Assembly: GCA_963734295.1 (NCBI GenBank)
Contig: CAVTGS010000027.1
Location: 62,001-126,000 of the forward strand
DNA: 64,000 nucleotides
DNA from: JAEUMW01 sp963734295
GTDB lineage: Bacteria; Pseudomonadota; Gammaproteobacteria; Burkholderiales; JAEUMW01
Direction: 5' to 3'
The translations under genes and the position numbers were made by a program. Positions 1-8,184 of the stretch are shown piece after piece; within the stretch, counting starts at the first letter, position 1, and each line of letters begins with the position of its first letter. The notes beneath the pieces were generated by a model, which searched no databases, was not told the DNA's origin, and saw only the letters and a program-made list of their open reading frames with translations.

Positions 1-1077
1 GCCACGGTCTTCGTTCGCACCCGCAGCGCTTTCTACCGCATGTTGTGGGACCCGAACCTCAACTTCGGCGACGACTACGCGAGCGCGGAGATCGATGTCG
101 AAGGCGACTTCGTCGGATTCCTCGCGACGTTGTACGCGGCCACCGTGGACGTGCCTTTCAGCGCCGCGGGACTGCGCATCTTTCCCGGGGAACGGCGTCC
201 CCGCCGCAACACGCTGAAGGCCTCGCGGGAGCACATCCATCACCACTACGACATTGGCAACGCCTTCTATCGGCTGTGGCTCGACCGCGAGATGCAGTAC
301 ACGTGCGGCTATTTTGCCGACCCGAGCGTGACCCTCGAGGCGGCGCAGGTGGCCAAGCTCGATCACGTCTGCCGCAAGGTTCGGCTCGGCCCGAACGACA
401 CGGTGGTCGAGGCGGGCTGCGGGTGGGGCGGCCTCGCCCTGCACATGGCACGGCGTTTCGGCGTGGCCAAGGTGCGCGCGTTCAACATTTCCGAGGAACA
501 GGTGCGGTTCGCCCGCGAGCGCGCGGAGCGTGAGGGGCTCGCGAACCGGGTCGAGTATGTCCTCGATGATTACCGCAATATCGAAGGCCGCTACGACGCC
601 TTCGTTTCGGTCGGGATGCTCGAGCACGTCGGCGTGGATAATTACCGGGAGCTGGGCGAGGTCATTCACCGATCACTCACGCCGGAGGGTCGCGGCCTCA
701 TTCACACCATCGGCCGCAACCGTCCCGGCAATATGCACCCGTGGATCGAGCGGCGCATTTTCCCCGGCGCGCATCCTCCCGCGTTGTCGGAGATGATGCA
801 GATCTTCGAGACGCGTCGCCTGTCCGTGCTCGACGTCGAGAACCTGCGCCCGCATTACGCCATGACGCTACAGCACTGGCTCGACCGCTTCGAAGCATCG
901 CGTGACGAGGTGCGGGCAATGTATGACGAACGTTTCGTGCGGATGTGGCGGCTGTATCTCGCGGGATCAAAGGCAGCATTCACCGGCGGCGAGTTGCAGC
1001 TCTTTCAGGTTTTGTTTGCGCGGCCGACCGTGAGCGATTGGCCGCTCACGCGCGCCTGGATGTACCGCGATGAATGA
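1..1077 (+). CDS. cfa: cyclopropane-fatty-acyl-phospholipid synthase family methyltransferase, 5' end outside window
   Basis: SAM-dependent enzyme that adds a methylene (or methyl) carbon to the double bond of acyl chains in membrane phospholipids. The frame is open from base 1, so the N-terminus lies upstream; 358 codons are visible. SAM-binding motif I (VVEAGCGWGG) is near visible residue 133, preceded by the family segment HYDIGNAFYRLWLD and followed by MLEHVGVDNY and a C-terminal NRPGNMHPWIERRIFPG stretch, all typical of Cfa/CmaA enzymes. It overlaps the next gene by 8 bases, so the two are probably co-translated. The flavoprotein partner leaves open that the product is a 10-methyl or otherwise reduced lipid instead of a simple cyclopropane; that is inference. 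Confidence 0.88.
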   Translation, partial: ATVFVRTRSAFYRMLWDPNLNFGDDYASAEIDVEGDFVGFLATLYAATVDVPFSAAGLRIFPGERRPRRNTLKASREHIHHHYDIGNAFYRLWLDREMQYTCGYFADPSVTLEAAQVAKLDHVCRKVRLGPNDTVVEAGCGWGGLALHMARRFGVAKVRAFNISEEQVRFARERAEREGLANRVEYVLDDYRNIEGRYDAFVSVGMLEHVGVDNYRELGEVIHRSLTPEGRGLIHTIGRNRPGNMHPWIERRIFPGAHPPALSEMMQIFETRRLSVLDVENLRPHYAMTLQHWLDRFEASRDEVRAMYDERFVRMWRLYLAGSKAAFTGGELQLFQVLFARPTVSDWPLTRAWMYRDE

Positions 1078-2254
1078 CTCGGCGCCAGACATTTCGTGCG
1101 AGGTGCTGGTCATCGGTGGCGGCCCGGCCGGATCGACCTGCGCCTGGGCCCTGACGCGGGCCGGCGTCGACGTGATCGTGATGGACAAGCGCACCTTTCC
1201 GCGCGACAAGGTCTGCGCCGGATGGATCACGCCGGCGGTCGTGGAGTCGTTGCAACTCGACGTCGAGGACTACCGCCGCGGGCGCGTGTTTCAGCCCATC
1301 ACCGGTTTTCGAACCGGACTCCTCGGTGGTCGTGAGGTCGAGACCGACTACCCGCAGCCGGTGAGCTACGGCATCCGGCGCTTCGAATTCGACGACTACC
1401 TGCTGCAGCGCTGCGGCGCGCGTCTCGAACTGGGCGAGACGCTGCGCACGATCGAGCACGCGGACCAAGGATGGATCGTGAACGGACGCATTCGCGCGCA
1501 GATGCTGGTCGGCGCGGGCGGTCATTTCTGTCCGGTGGCGCGGCACCTCGGCGCGGACCTGGGCGCGTCGGAGTCGATCATCGCGGCGCAGGAAGTGGAG
1601 TTCGCGATGACGCCGGAGCAGGCCCGAGCGTGCACCGCGCTCGGTGAGCGCCCGGAGCTTTACTTCTGCGCGGATCTGAAGGGTTACGGCTGGTGTTTCC
1701 GCAAGGGCCGCTATCTCAACATCGGTCTGGGCCGCGAGGACAGTCACCGACTCTCCGATCACCTGGCGGCGTTTCGCGCGTTCCTCGAGCGCCGCGGCAC
1801 GATCGCCTTCGAGCTGCCAGCGCGCTTCAACGGGCACGCCTATCTGCTCTACGCTCACGCGCCGCGCGAGGTGGTGGGGGCCGGCGCACTCCTCGTCGGC
1901 GATGCGGCGGGGCTCGCGTACACGCGAAGCGGTGAGGGCATCCGTCCGGCGGTCGAGTCCGCGCTCATGGCAGCGGAGACGATCCTCGCCGCGGCGCGCG
2001 TGTATCGGCCGGAGCGCCTCGCGCCGTATCGCGAGCGGCTCACGGCGCGCTTCGGTCCGCGCCATGCGCGCCGGGTCCCGGACTACCTGCCGGATGGACT
2101 GAAGAGCGCGCTCGCCCGGGCGCTGATGGCGAGCGGATGGTTCACCCGCCGCGTGGTGCTGGACGACTGGTTTCTGCACGCGGGGGTTGCGCCGCTCGCG
2201 TTATCGGCCGACGTGGCACGGGGTTCGACGCGGATCGCCCCGGCCGCCGCCTGA
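1070..2254 (+). CDS. geranylgeranyl-reductase-like FAD-dependent oxidoreductase
   Basis: Flavoprotein of 394 residues from the group that includes geranylgeranyl reductases and FixC. The N-terminal dinucleotide fold is clear (LVIGGGPAGSTCAWAL, residues about 12-27), followed by the family FPRDKVCAGWITP segment, and the second FAD motif LLVGDAAGLAYTRSGEGI lies near residues 272-289. Members reduce isolated C=C bonds in lipids or act as electron-transfer dehydrogenases; the substrate cannot be read from the sequence. The ATG sits inside the last codons of the Cfa-like gene, which suggests a shared lipid substrate. No membrane segment is evident. Confidence 0.8.
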   Translation: MNDSAPDISCEVLVIGGGPAGSTCAWALTRAGVDVIVMDKRTFPRDKVCAGWITPAVVESLQLDVEDYRRGRVFQPITGFRTGLLGGREVETDYPQPVSYGIRRFEFDDYLLQRCGARLELGETLRTIEHADQGWIVNGRIRAQMLVGAGGHFCPVARHLGADLGASESIIAAQEVEFAMTPEQARACTALGERPELYFCADLKGYGWCFRKGRYLNIGLGREDSHRLSDHLAAFRAFLERRGTIAFELPARFNGHAYLLYAHAPREVVGAGALLVGDAAGLAYTRSGEGIRPAVESALMAAETILAAARVYRPERLAPYRERLTARFGPRHARRVPDYLPDGLKSALARALMASGWFTRRVVLDDWFLHAGVAPLALSADVARGSTRIAPAAA

Positions 2255-2278
2255 CTTTGCCTGAGGAAGGTCCGCAGT

Positions 2279-3391
2279 CTATTCCCGACAACCGTTCGCG
2301 ACCCGCAGCGGCGCCGGATGCACACGGTCGGAAACCTCGGGGCTCGAGTGCGTCGACCGGTTGCGGCCTCCCTGCTTCGAGCGGTACATCGCCTTGTCCG
2401 CCTTGTCGAGCAGGAGCGAGAGATCGACGCCATCGTCGGGGTAGCTGGCGACGCCGAGGCTGGCGGTGGTCGGGACGAGGGTGTCCCGCACCCGTAGACC
2501 GGTCGCAGCGACGGAGCGACGGATGCGCTCGGACACCTCGCGCGCGCCCCGGGCACCGGTTTCGGGCAACAGCACCACGAACTCGTCGCCGCCGTAGCGC
2601 GCGAGCACGTCGGTCGACCGCAGCTGGGCCTTCACACCAGAGACGATCTGCTGCAGCAAGCGATTTCCGGCCTCGTGGCCGAACGTGTCGTTCACGTGCT
2701 TCAGGTTGTCGGAGTCGATCATGACGAGGCTCATCGGGCGCGAATAGCGGACTGCCTGATCGAACGCGCGATGCAGGATGATGTTGAACGCGCGCAGGTT
2801 ATAGAGCCCCGTGAGCGGGTCGGTTTCGGAGAAGAGCCTGGCCTTGTTGAGAGCATAGTGGATGTCGGCCGACAGCATCGTGGTGATGTAGGCCACGAGC
2901 AGGACCGGCGACAGGTTCGCGGCGAGCTCGATCCCGTAGCTCAGGGAAAGGACGGGATGCCCATGGCCCACGGCCGCGAAAAAGACATAGCAGCCGGTCA
3001 CCAGGGCCATCTCGGCCAGCGTCGCGAGCTTGCCGAGCGCCAGAGCGCTCGCGATGATGGGGAGCAGATAGAGACTGACGAGGGGGCTTTCGAGCCTGCC
3101 CGAGTACCAAACTACCCAGCTTATGAAGAGCGTCATCGCGAGGGTTTCGATCGCGAGCTTCCAGCGCGTTTCCCGCTTGCAGAAGTTGGCATAGCGAAAC
3201 GACAGAATGAATGCAGCGAAGAAGCAGAGCGACATCATGATGGCAGTGCGGCCTTCTTCACCCAGGGGCCGGATGAACTGGAACGCAGCCACGACGATGA
3301 GAATGAGCCAGTCGATTTCCGCGATCGTGCGGGAGAAGCCGCGCAACTCCTCGTCGAAAGGAATCAGGCTGTCGTGTTTGAGGATGGTCAT
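2279..3391 (-). CDS. membrane-anchored diguanylate cyclase (GGDEF)
   Basis: Makes cyclic di-GMP from two GTP. The N-terminal half has about five or six hydrophobic segments (for example DWLILIVVAAFQFI and LCFFAAFILSF) forming a membrane sensor. The C-terminal half is a complete GGDEF domain: DPLTGLYNLRAF, DSDNLKHVNDTFGHEAG and the catalytic RYGGDEF. An inhibitory RxxD site (RSTD) lies exactly five residues before GGDEF, so product inhibition is likely. The frame runs further upstream, but the start at 3391 (MTILKHDS) is chosen because residues before it are low-complexity and unlike the family. 370 residues. It is convergent with the flavoprotein gene and divergent from the dtd remnant and cyclase. 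Confidence 0.9.
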   Translation of the reverse strand: MTILKHDSLIPFDEELRGFSRTIAEIDWLILIVVAAFQFIRPLGEEGRTAIMMSLCFFAAFILSFRYANFCKRETRWKLAIETLAMTLFISWVVWYSGRLESPLVSLYLLPIIASALALGKLATLAEMALVTGCYVFFAAVGHGHPVLSLSYGIELAANLSPVLLVAYITTMLSADIHYALNKARLFSETDPLTGLYNLRAFNIILHRAFDQAVRYSRPMSLVMIDSDNLKHVNDTFGHEAGNRLLQQIVSGVKAQLRSTDVLARYGGDEFVVLLPETGARGAREVSERIRRSVAATGLRVRDTLVPTTASLGVASYPDDGVDLSLLLDKADKAMYRSKQGGRNRSTHSSPEVSDRVHPAPLRVANGCRE

Positions 3392-3595
3392 GGCGAAAGG
3401 GGGCGAACGACGGTATCGATCTTGGGTCGCCGTCGCCCGCCGCGCGGCAGCGGGTCGGGCGCTGGCCGGCAGGAGCCCGACCCGATGAAGTCGCGGCGGA
3501 GAACGGCTGGCGGACGCTTGAGCAACAAGCATGCCGAATGATTTCGCCGCTTCTGGCACCGTGCCGTGGCCGCGGAGTGGCTGGCCAAGGCGCAC

Positions 3596-3818
3596 ATGAT
3601 CGGGCTCTTGCAGCGGTCACGGAGGCCCGCGTCACGCCCCAGCTTTTCGCCGGTGGCCACGCCCGACCTCGGGATGCGGCTTTTCACGAACGTGTGCGAG
3701 CGGGTTACCGCGAGTCACCCGCGCGTGGCGTGCGGCCCGCTTTGGCGCCGAGATGCAGGTGGCGCTCGTCAACGACGGACCGGTGACCTTCTGGCTGCAG
3801 GTGCGAGGCGAATCGTGA
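3596..3818 (+). pseudogene. dtd: remnant of D-aminoacyl-tRNA deacylase gene (dtd), internal deletion and frameshifts
   Basis: Three pieces of Dtd are recognisable in order but in different frames. The start reads MIGLLQR and, one base shifted, VTEARVT (compare Dtd MIALIQRVTRASVTV). This joins directly to the family's later segment RPSFSPVATPDLGMRLF...ASHPRVACG, and then, shifted again, FGAEMQVALVNDGPVTFWLQ, the usual Dtd C-terminus, ending in TGA at 3816-3818. About 75-80 residues of the middle, including most of the catalytic fold, are missing, so this cannot be explained by a single sequencing slip. The stop overlaps the ATG of the downstream cyclase, so the remnant may keep a translational-coupling role. 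Confidence 0.8.
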
Positions 3819-4798
3819 TGCGCGCGGCGCGGCGAATCACGAATCTTGCTAGCGCGGGCTGCGGACCCCACACCGTACCCGCCGTGCCAAGATCCTGCTC
3901 CCACCGTGCGGTGCTGTTCACGGACATCTCCGGCAGCGCGCGCCTGTATCGCCGTCTCGGCGACGCTCCTGCCCAGCGCATCGTCGGCCAGGCCATAGAG
4001 CTACTGGCGAGCACGCTCCCGGAGCACGGGGGCCGCATGGTAAAGACCATCGGCGACTGCGTGCTGTGCGTGTTTTCCGAACCCGAAGGTGCGGTCCTGG
4101 CCGCGCGCCGGATGCAGCGGGTGTTGGGGGACTCCCACCCGGGCGGTGAACCAATCCGCATCCACACGGGCATCGACTTCGGTCCGGTGATCGAAGACGG
4201 CGGCGACGTCTTCGGCGATACGGTGAACGTGGCGGCGTACCTGGCAGCAGTTGCCACCACGGATCAGATCCTCGTCACGCAGAGGATGGCGGCAACGCTC
4301 TCCCCCGCGCTCAAAGTCGGCGTGCGGCCGCTCTTTAGCGCCCTTCTGAAGGGGAACTTCAACTCGACCGCCGTCTACCAGGTGCTTTGGCAGCCCGACG
4401 ACGCGCTCACCACTCAGATCAATCCCAACGCCCGGCGCCTGCTGCCGTCCGATCTGGGCAGCCTGCGCGTGCTTCACGGCAGCCGCAGTCTGGTCGTGAA
4501 TCGGCTTCACCCGGTGCTTGCGATCGGTCGCGGCGCAGGCAACGGGGTCGTGGTGCACGACCGTTACGTCTCCAATCGCCACGCGAGCATCTTTCTGCGC
4601 CACACGAACTTCTACCTCGAGGATCAGAGCAGCAACGGCACCTTCGTGCGCTTCGCAAACGGCGCCGATGTGCATGTGCTGCGGGAGGAACTCCTGCTCG
4701 AGGGTACCGGGCGAGTCAGCTTCGGCCGCAGCTTCGAGGAGACGTCGGCCGACGTCATCGAGTTCTCGCGCGATCGCCGTTCGATCTATCGCGTGTAG
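3818..4798 (+). CDS. class III adenylate/guanylate cyclase with C-terminal FHA domain
   Basis: 326-residue soluble signalling protein. The N-terminal half is a class III nucleotide cyclase homology domain: the first metal-binding Asp is in VLFTDISGSARLYRRLGD, the second in MVKTIGDCVLCVF, and the transition-state Asn segment is GDTVNVAAYLA. The C-terminal half is a forkhead-associated phosphothreonine-binding domain with the canonical LAIGRGAGN, SNRHASI and DQSSNGTFV segments. The start at 3818 is supported by a GAGG at 3805-3808 and by the TGATG overlap with the dtd remnant; the frame is open further upstream, but that part encodes dtd pieces. Whether the product is cAMP or cGMP is not resolvable here. 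Confidence 0.88.
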   Translation: MRAARRITNLASAGCGPHTVPAVPRSCSHRAVLFTDISGSARLYRRLGDAPAQRIVGQAIELLASTLPEHGGRMVKTIGDCVLCVFSEPEGAVLAARRMQRVLGDSHPGGEPIRIHTGIDFGPVIEDGGDVFGDTVNVAAYLAAVATTDQILVTQRMAATLSPALKVGVRPLFSALLKGNFNSTAVYQVLWQPDDALTTQINPNARRLLPSDLGSLRVLHGSRSLVVNRLHPVLAIGRGAGNGVVVHDRYVSNRHASIFLRHTNFYLEDQSSNGTFVRFANGADVHVLREELLLEGTGRVSFGRSFEETSADVIEFSRDRRSIYRV

Positions 4799-4814
4799 CC
4801 TGGCCCGGCTAAGT

Positions 4815-6554
4815 TCAGGGTGCGGCCGCCACCGCCTCGAGGCGTGCGGGACCCGCTCCCGCGGAGCGGAATTGCAGCCGCCGTTCGTGGAAGCGCTTGA
4901 GCGTGGGCCGATGTCCGATGCTGAAGAGAGTCGTCCCCGGTAGCCGCGCCCTGAGCAAGCGGTACATGCGCTCCTCGGTCGCCTCGTCGAGCGCCGCCGT
5001 GGCTTCGTCGAGGTAGAGCCAGGCGGGCTCGAGCAGCAGGGCGCGCGCGAACGCGAGCCGTTGCTGCTCTCCGGGAGAAAGCTGCAGCGCCCAGTGCTGA
5101 TCGTCGTCGAGGCGGTCGGCGAGCGGCGCGAGATCGCACGCGACGAGCGCCTCCCGGATCGCCTCGTCGGTGAAGCGGCCGGCATCGGCGGGGAAGGTCA
5201 CTGCGCTGCGCAGGCTGCCGATCGGAATGTACGGGCGCTGGGGCAGAAAGAGCGTGGCGGCTGCCGGGCGCCGTATGCGTCCTTGCGCGAAGGGCCAGAT
5301 CCCCGCGATGGCGCGAAAGAGCGTGCTCTTGCCGCTGCCAGATGGTCCGGTGAGTAGCACGCTCTCGGCGGGGGCAAGCGTGAGGTTGCCGTTCTCCAGG
5401 AGCGGCTCGCCGTTGGGCAGCGCGAGATCCAAGTCCCGTATCTCGAGCGCGCTGGCGCTCGCGTCCTCGATGGTCACCTCGCCGTCTGCCTTCTGATCGA
5501 TGGCACGCTGCATGGCGTGCTGGAAGGTGATGAGCCGCTCCGCCGACGCGCGCCATTCCGCGAACGTCGTGTACGCCTCGATGAACCACGACAGCGCGCC
5601 CTGCACCTGCGAGAACGCGCTTGCCGTCTGCATGAGACCGCCCAGGGGGATCGCTCCGGAGAAATAGCGCGGGGCGGCGACCACGTAAGGGAAGATGACC
5701 GCAACCTGGGAATAACCGGCGGTAAACCACGTGAGCCGCTTCTGCTGGATCATGATGCGAATCCAGTTCGCCACGACATCGGCGAAGCAGCGGCGGAATC
5801 CTCCGAGCTCCTGCTCTTCACCACTGTAGAGCGCGACGCCCTCCGCATTTTCCCGGAAGCGCACCAGCCCGAAGCGGAAATCGGCCTCGAACCGCTGCTG
5901 GCTGAAGTTGAGGCCGATCAGCGGCTTGCCGATGCGGTGCGTGAGCCACGTGCCGAGCGCGGCATAGGCGAGCGCGATCCAGACCATGTACCCGGGGATC
6001 TCGTAGGTGACACCGCCCAAGGCGAATTCGAGCACGCCCGACAGTCCCCACAGAATGCCGATGAAGGACACGAGCGTGACCAGTGCATTGATGAATCCCA
6101 GCGTGAGCGAGAGCGTCTGGGCGATGAAGAGCCTGAAATCCTCCGCGATGCGCTGGTCCGGGTTGTCGGTGCCGCGATCGGCGAGCTGCATGCGATAGTA
6201 GGTGCGCCCGGCGAGCCATTCCTCGAGATAGCGGTCCGTCAGCCAGCGCCGCCAGCGGATCTGCAACCACTGGTTCAGGTAAAGCTGGTAGACAGCCATC
6301 ACGATAAAGGCGGCGGCGAGCCAGCCGAACCGGATCAGGAGCTCGAAGAAGGCGTCCTGCTTCTTGTCCTGCAGCGAGTTGAAAAACGCGTTCTGCCACT
6401 GATTGATCTCGACGTTGATCCAGACCATGCCGAGGGTGAGCGCGATGATCGCGGCGAGCAGCAGGCGCGCGGACGACCTTTCCTCCGAGAACCAGTAGGG
6501 GCGGACGAGGCGCCAGAGATCGCGCAGGAAGCGGCTGTTCTTCTCGCTCAGCAT
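4815..6554 (-). CDS. ABC transporter, fused permease and ATPase, SbmA/BacA-YddA type
   Basis: 579-residue half-transporter of the YddA/ABCD4-like family, which carries an SbmA/BacA-type membrane domain (residues about 1-330) and a nucleotide-binding domain. Walker A is GPSGSGKST (about residue 401), the signature LSPGEQQRLAFARAL (about 490) and Walker B WLYLDEATAALD. Relatives move vitamin B12, peptides or fatty acyl compounds; the direction and cargo are unknown. The start at 6554 is preferred over the ATG 18 bases upstream because GAGGAGAG lies just before it. The downstream gene on the other strand (cyclase) is convergent. Confidence 0.88.
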   Translation of the reverse strand: MLSEKNSRFLRDLWRLVRPYWFSEERSSARLLLAAIIALTLGMVWINVEINQWQNAFFNSLQDKKQDAFFELLIRFGWLAAAFIVMAVYQLYLNQWLQIRWRRWLTDRYLEEWLAGRTYYRMQLADRGTDNPDQRIAEDFRLFIAQTLSLTLGFINALVTLVSFIGILWGLSGVLEFALGGVTYEIPGYMVWIALAYAALGTWLTHRIGKPLIGLNFSQQRFEADFRFGLVRFRENAEGVALYSGEEQELGGFRRCFADVVANWIRIMIQQKRLTWFTAGYSQVAVIFPYVVAAPRYFSGAIPLGGLMQTASAFSQVQGALSWFIEAYTTFAEWRASAERLITFQHAMQRAIDQKADGEVTIEDASASALEIRDLDLALPNGEPLLENGNLTLAPAESVLLTGPSGSGKSTLFRAIAGIWPFAQGRIRRPAAATLFLPQRPYIPIGSLRSAVTFPADAGRFTDEAIREALVACDLAPLADRLDDDQHWALQLSPGEQQRLAFARALLLEPAWLYLDEATAALDEATEERMYRLLRARLPGTTLFSIGHRPTLKRFHERRLQFRSAGAGPARLEAVAAAP

Positions 6555-6749
6555 CGAGCTCTCCTCGGGCATTCGGATCGACCGCGCATTATGCCGACCC
6601 CGAGGGGGTGGACGCCGGAACGAAACCGGACGCCAACCGACTTTCCAGCGAGCGCGTCGCTACCCAGTGCAGTGTGCGGAAGGTCGCACGACTCGACCCG
6701 GGCCATCTCGACGAGCTCGAGCGAGAGACCGCCTCGCCCCGAAGGCTCG

Positions 6750-7307
6750 TCAGTGCAGGTGGCGTCGGCCCGGCGCGGCGGAATTGGGCCGGAAGGCGCG
6801 GTCGCGCTCGCCCTCGCTGCCGAGCTTGCGCTCCCACTCGCGGGCGAAAAGACCATCCATCACGGCCAGCACCTCGTCCACCGCGTCCTGCCCGAACTGG
6901 CGCGAGACCAGGTAACTTACGTCCTCGAACATGCGCTGGCGCTGTGCTTCGTGAATGGCTTCGGGCGTCGGACCGACGAAGATGATCTGGTTTTCCTCGT
7001 CGCCGTTCTCGTGGTAGAGGCTTACGTCCACCTCGCACGCCTGCTCGGTGAGCGGGCCGAGTCCGTGCAGGGCCTGTTCCAGCCGCTGCTGAAAGCTGCG
7101 GCCGATCTGACCCGTCCAGCAGATCTCGAGCGTCCGGTTCGTCTGGTCGAAACTGATGCCGGGCTCTTCGGGAATACTGCTTTTGGCCTCGTCCAGCGTA
7201 TCCACGTCCATGTATTCGAGCCACGGCTGGATCGCCGCCTCGATCTGCGCGCGCGCCACGCCCTTGCAGAGCGTCAAATCGCCATGGACATGCACTTCGA
7301 TGCGCAT
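6750..7307 (-). CDS. conserved hypothetical protein, DUF6806-like
   Basis: 185-residue soluble acidic protein beginning MRIEVHVHGDLTLCKGV. The segments EICWTGQIGRSFQQRLEQAL and IIFVGPTPEAIHEAQRQRMF are strongly ordered and look like a conserved domain; I associate them with DUF6806 from memory only. The start is fixed by a strong AAGGAG eight bases upstream, although the frame is open further. No signal peptide, membrane segment or enzyme motif is visible. It is followed on the same strand upstream by the DUF3460 gene. Confidence 0.75.
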   Translation of the reverse strand: MRIEVHVHGDLTLCKGVARAQIEAAIQPWLEYMDVDTLDEAKSSIPEEPGISFDQTNRTLEICWTGQIGRSFQQRLEQALHGLGPLTEQACEVDVSLYHENGDEENQIIFVGPTPEAIHEAQRQRMFEDVSYLVSRQFGQDAVDEVLAVMDGLFAREWERKLGSEGERDRAFRPNSAAPGRRHLH

Positions 7308-7362
7308 TCTCACTGCTCCTTGTCGGGATGGGATGGCAGGCGGAGTGCTGCCGCAAAACGGC

Positions 7363-7599
7363 TCACGATTCCGCCGTGCCGCCCCGGGTCGGTTCCGCCG
7401 AGCGGGCACCCGGCGGTTCTATCAAGGGATAATAGACATAGCCCCGCACCGGAACGCGGGATTCCTGCATCCGCTTGAGCTCGCCGAAGTCCACCTTCTT
7501 GTCCCACCAGATGGCGCGCGCTTCCCGTTGTGCCTCGGCGAGGTAAGGTTTCTTCTGAAACAGGTCCCGCATGAACTTGGTGAGGTCGGACTCGTACAT
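7363..7599 (-). CDS. DUF3460 family protein
   Basis: Small 78-residue protein beginning MYESDLTKFMRDLFQKKP, with the family pattern AEAQREARAIWWDK and a final RVPVRGYVYYPL before a short variable tail. DUF3460 is a small family of unknown function found mainly in betaproteobacteria, which supports the taxonomic call. The longer open frame upstream of 7599 has no resemblance to the family and overlaps the divergent DUF1178 gene, so the internal ATG is used. Confidence 0.85.
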   Translation of the reverse strand: MYESDLTKFMRDLFQKKPYLAEAQREARAIWWDKKVDFGELKRMQESRVPVRGYVYYPLIEPPGARSAEPTRGGTAES

Positions 7600-7735
7600 G
7601 GCCAACGATGTTCGGGCAGTGTTTCCGGAAATTCGAATTCTAGCACTGCTCGGGTCGGCCCGCCCTTTGGCGCAGCGGATCGCCGGTATGTTATGCTGCG
7701 ATGCATCCAAATCCAACGTCCATCCCTCCGCGGCC

Positions 7736-8149
7736 ATGATCGTCTTCTGCCTCGTCTGCGATCACGAACACCGGTTCGAAGGCTGGTTTCAGTCCACCGA
7801 GGACTACGAGCGCCAGTGCGGCGCCGGGGCGATCCTCTGTCCCCTGTGCGGGAGCAAGCGGGTATCGCGGCTGCCATCGGCCCCGCATGTGCAGAGCGCC
7901 CGCACGCCCGCGCCGCCCGCCGGCGATCCCGCGCCCGAACAGCCGATCGAGCTGCGCAAGCTCCTGCGTATGCTGCAGAGCATTACCGAAGACGTGGGAG
8001 ATCGGTTCCCCGACGAAGCGCGCAAGATTCACTATCGGGAGGCACCGTCGCGCAGCATCCGCGGGCGGGCGAGCCTGGAGGCCGTCGGGGAGCTCGAGGA
8101 GGAGGGCATCGATGTGTTGCCGATCCCCGATCTCTCCAAGCTTCACTGA
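7736..8149 (+). CDS. DUF1178 family zinc-ribbon protein
   Basis: 137-residue protein beginning MIVFCLVCDHEHRFEGWF, the hallmark of DUF1178. Two CxxC pairs (CLVC near residue 5 and CPLC near residue 35) probably bind zinc. The central part is a variable Pro/Ala linker and the C-terminal half (LRKLLRMLQSITEDVGDRFP, then ARKIHYREAPSRSIRGRAS) is the conserved family core. Function is unknown. The start at 7736 matches the family N-terminus; the frame is open upstream but is not family-like. Confidence 0.88.
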   Translation: MIVFCLVCDHEHRFEGWFQSTEDYERQCGAGAILCPLCGSKRVSRLPSAPHVQSARTPAPPAGDPAPEQPIELRKLLRMLQSITEDVGDRFPDEARKIHYREAPSRSIRGRASLEAVGELEEEGIDVLPIPDLSKLH

Positions 8150-8184
8150 GACCGCCTGACCGCGGTACGGGTCGGAGATCGTCC

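Noticed and set aside
5517..7478. A 653-codon plus-strand frame opposite the ABC transporter and the next gene
   Set aside because: Antisense frame created by GC-rich codon use; the minus-strand proteins have clear motifs.
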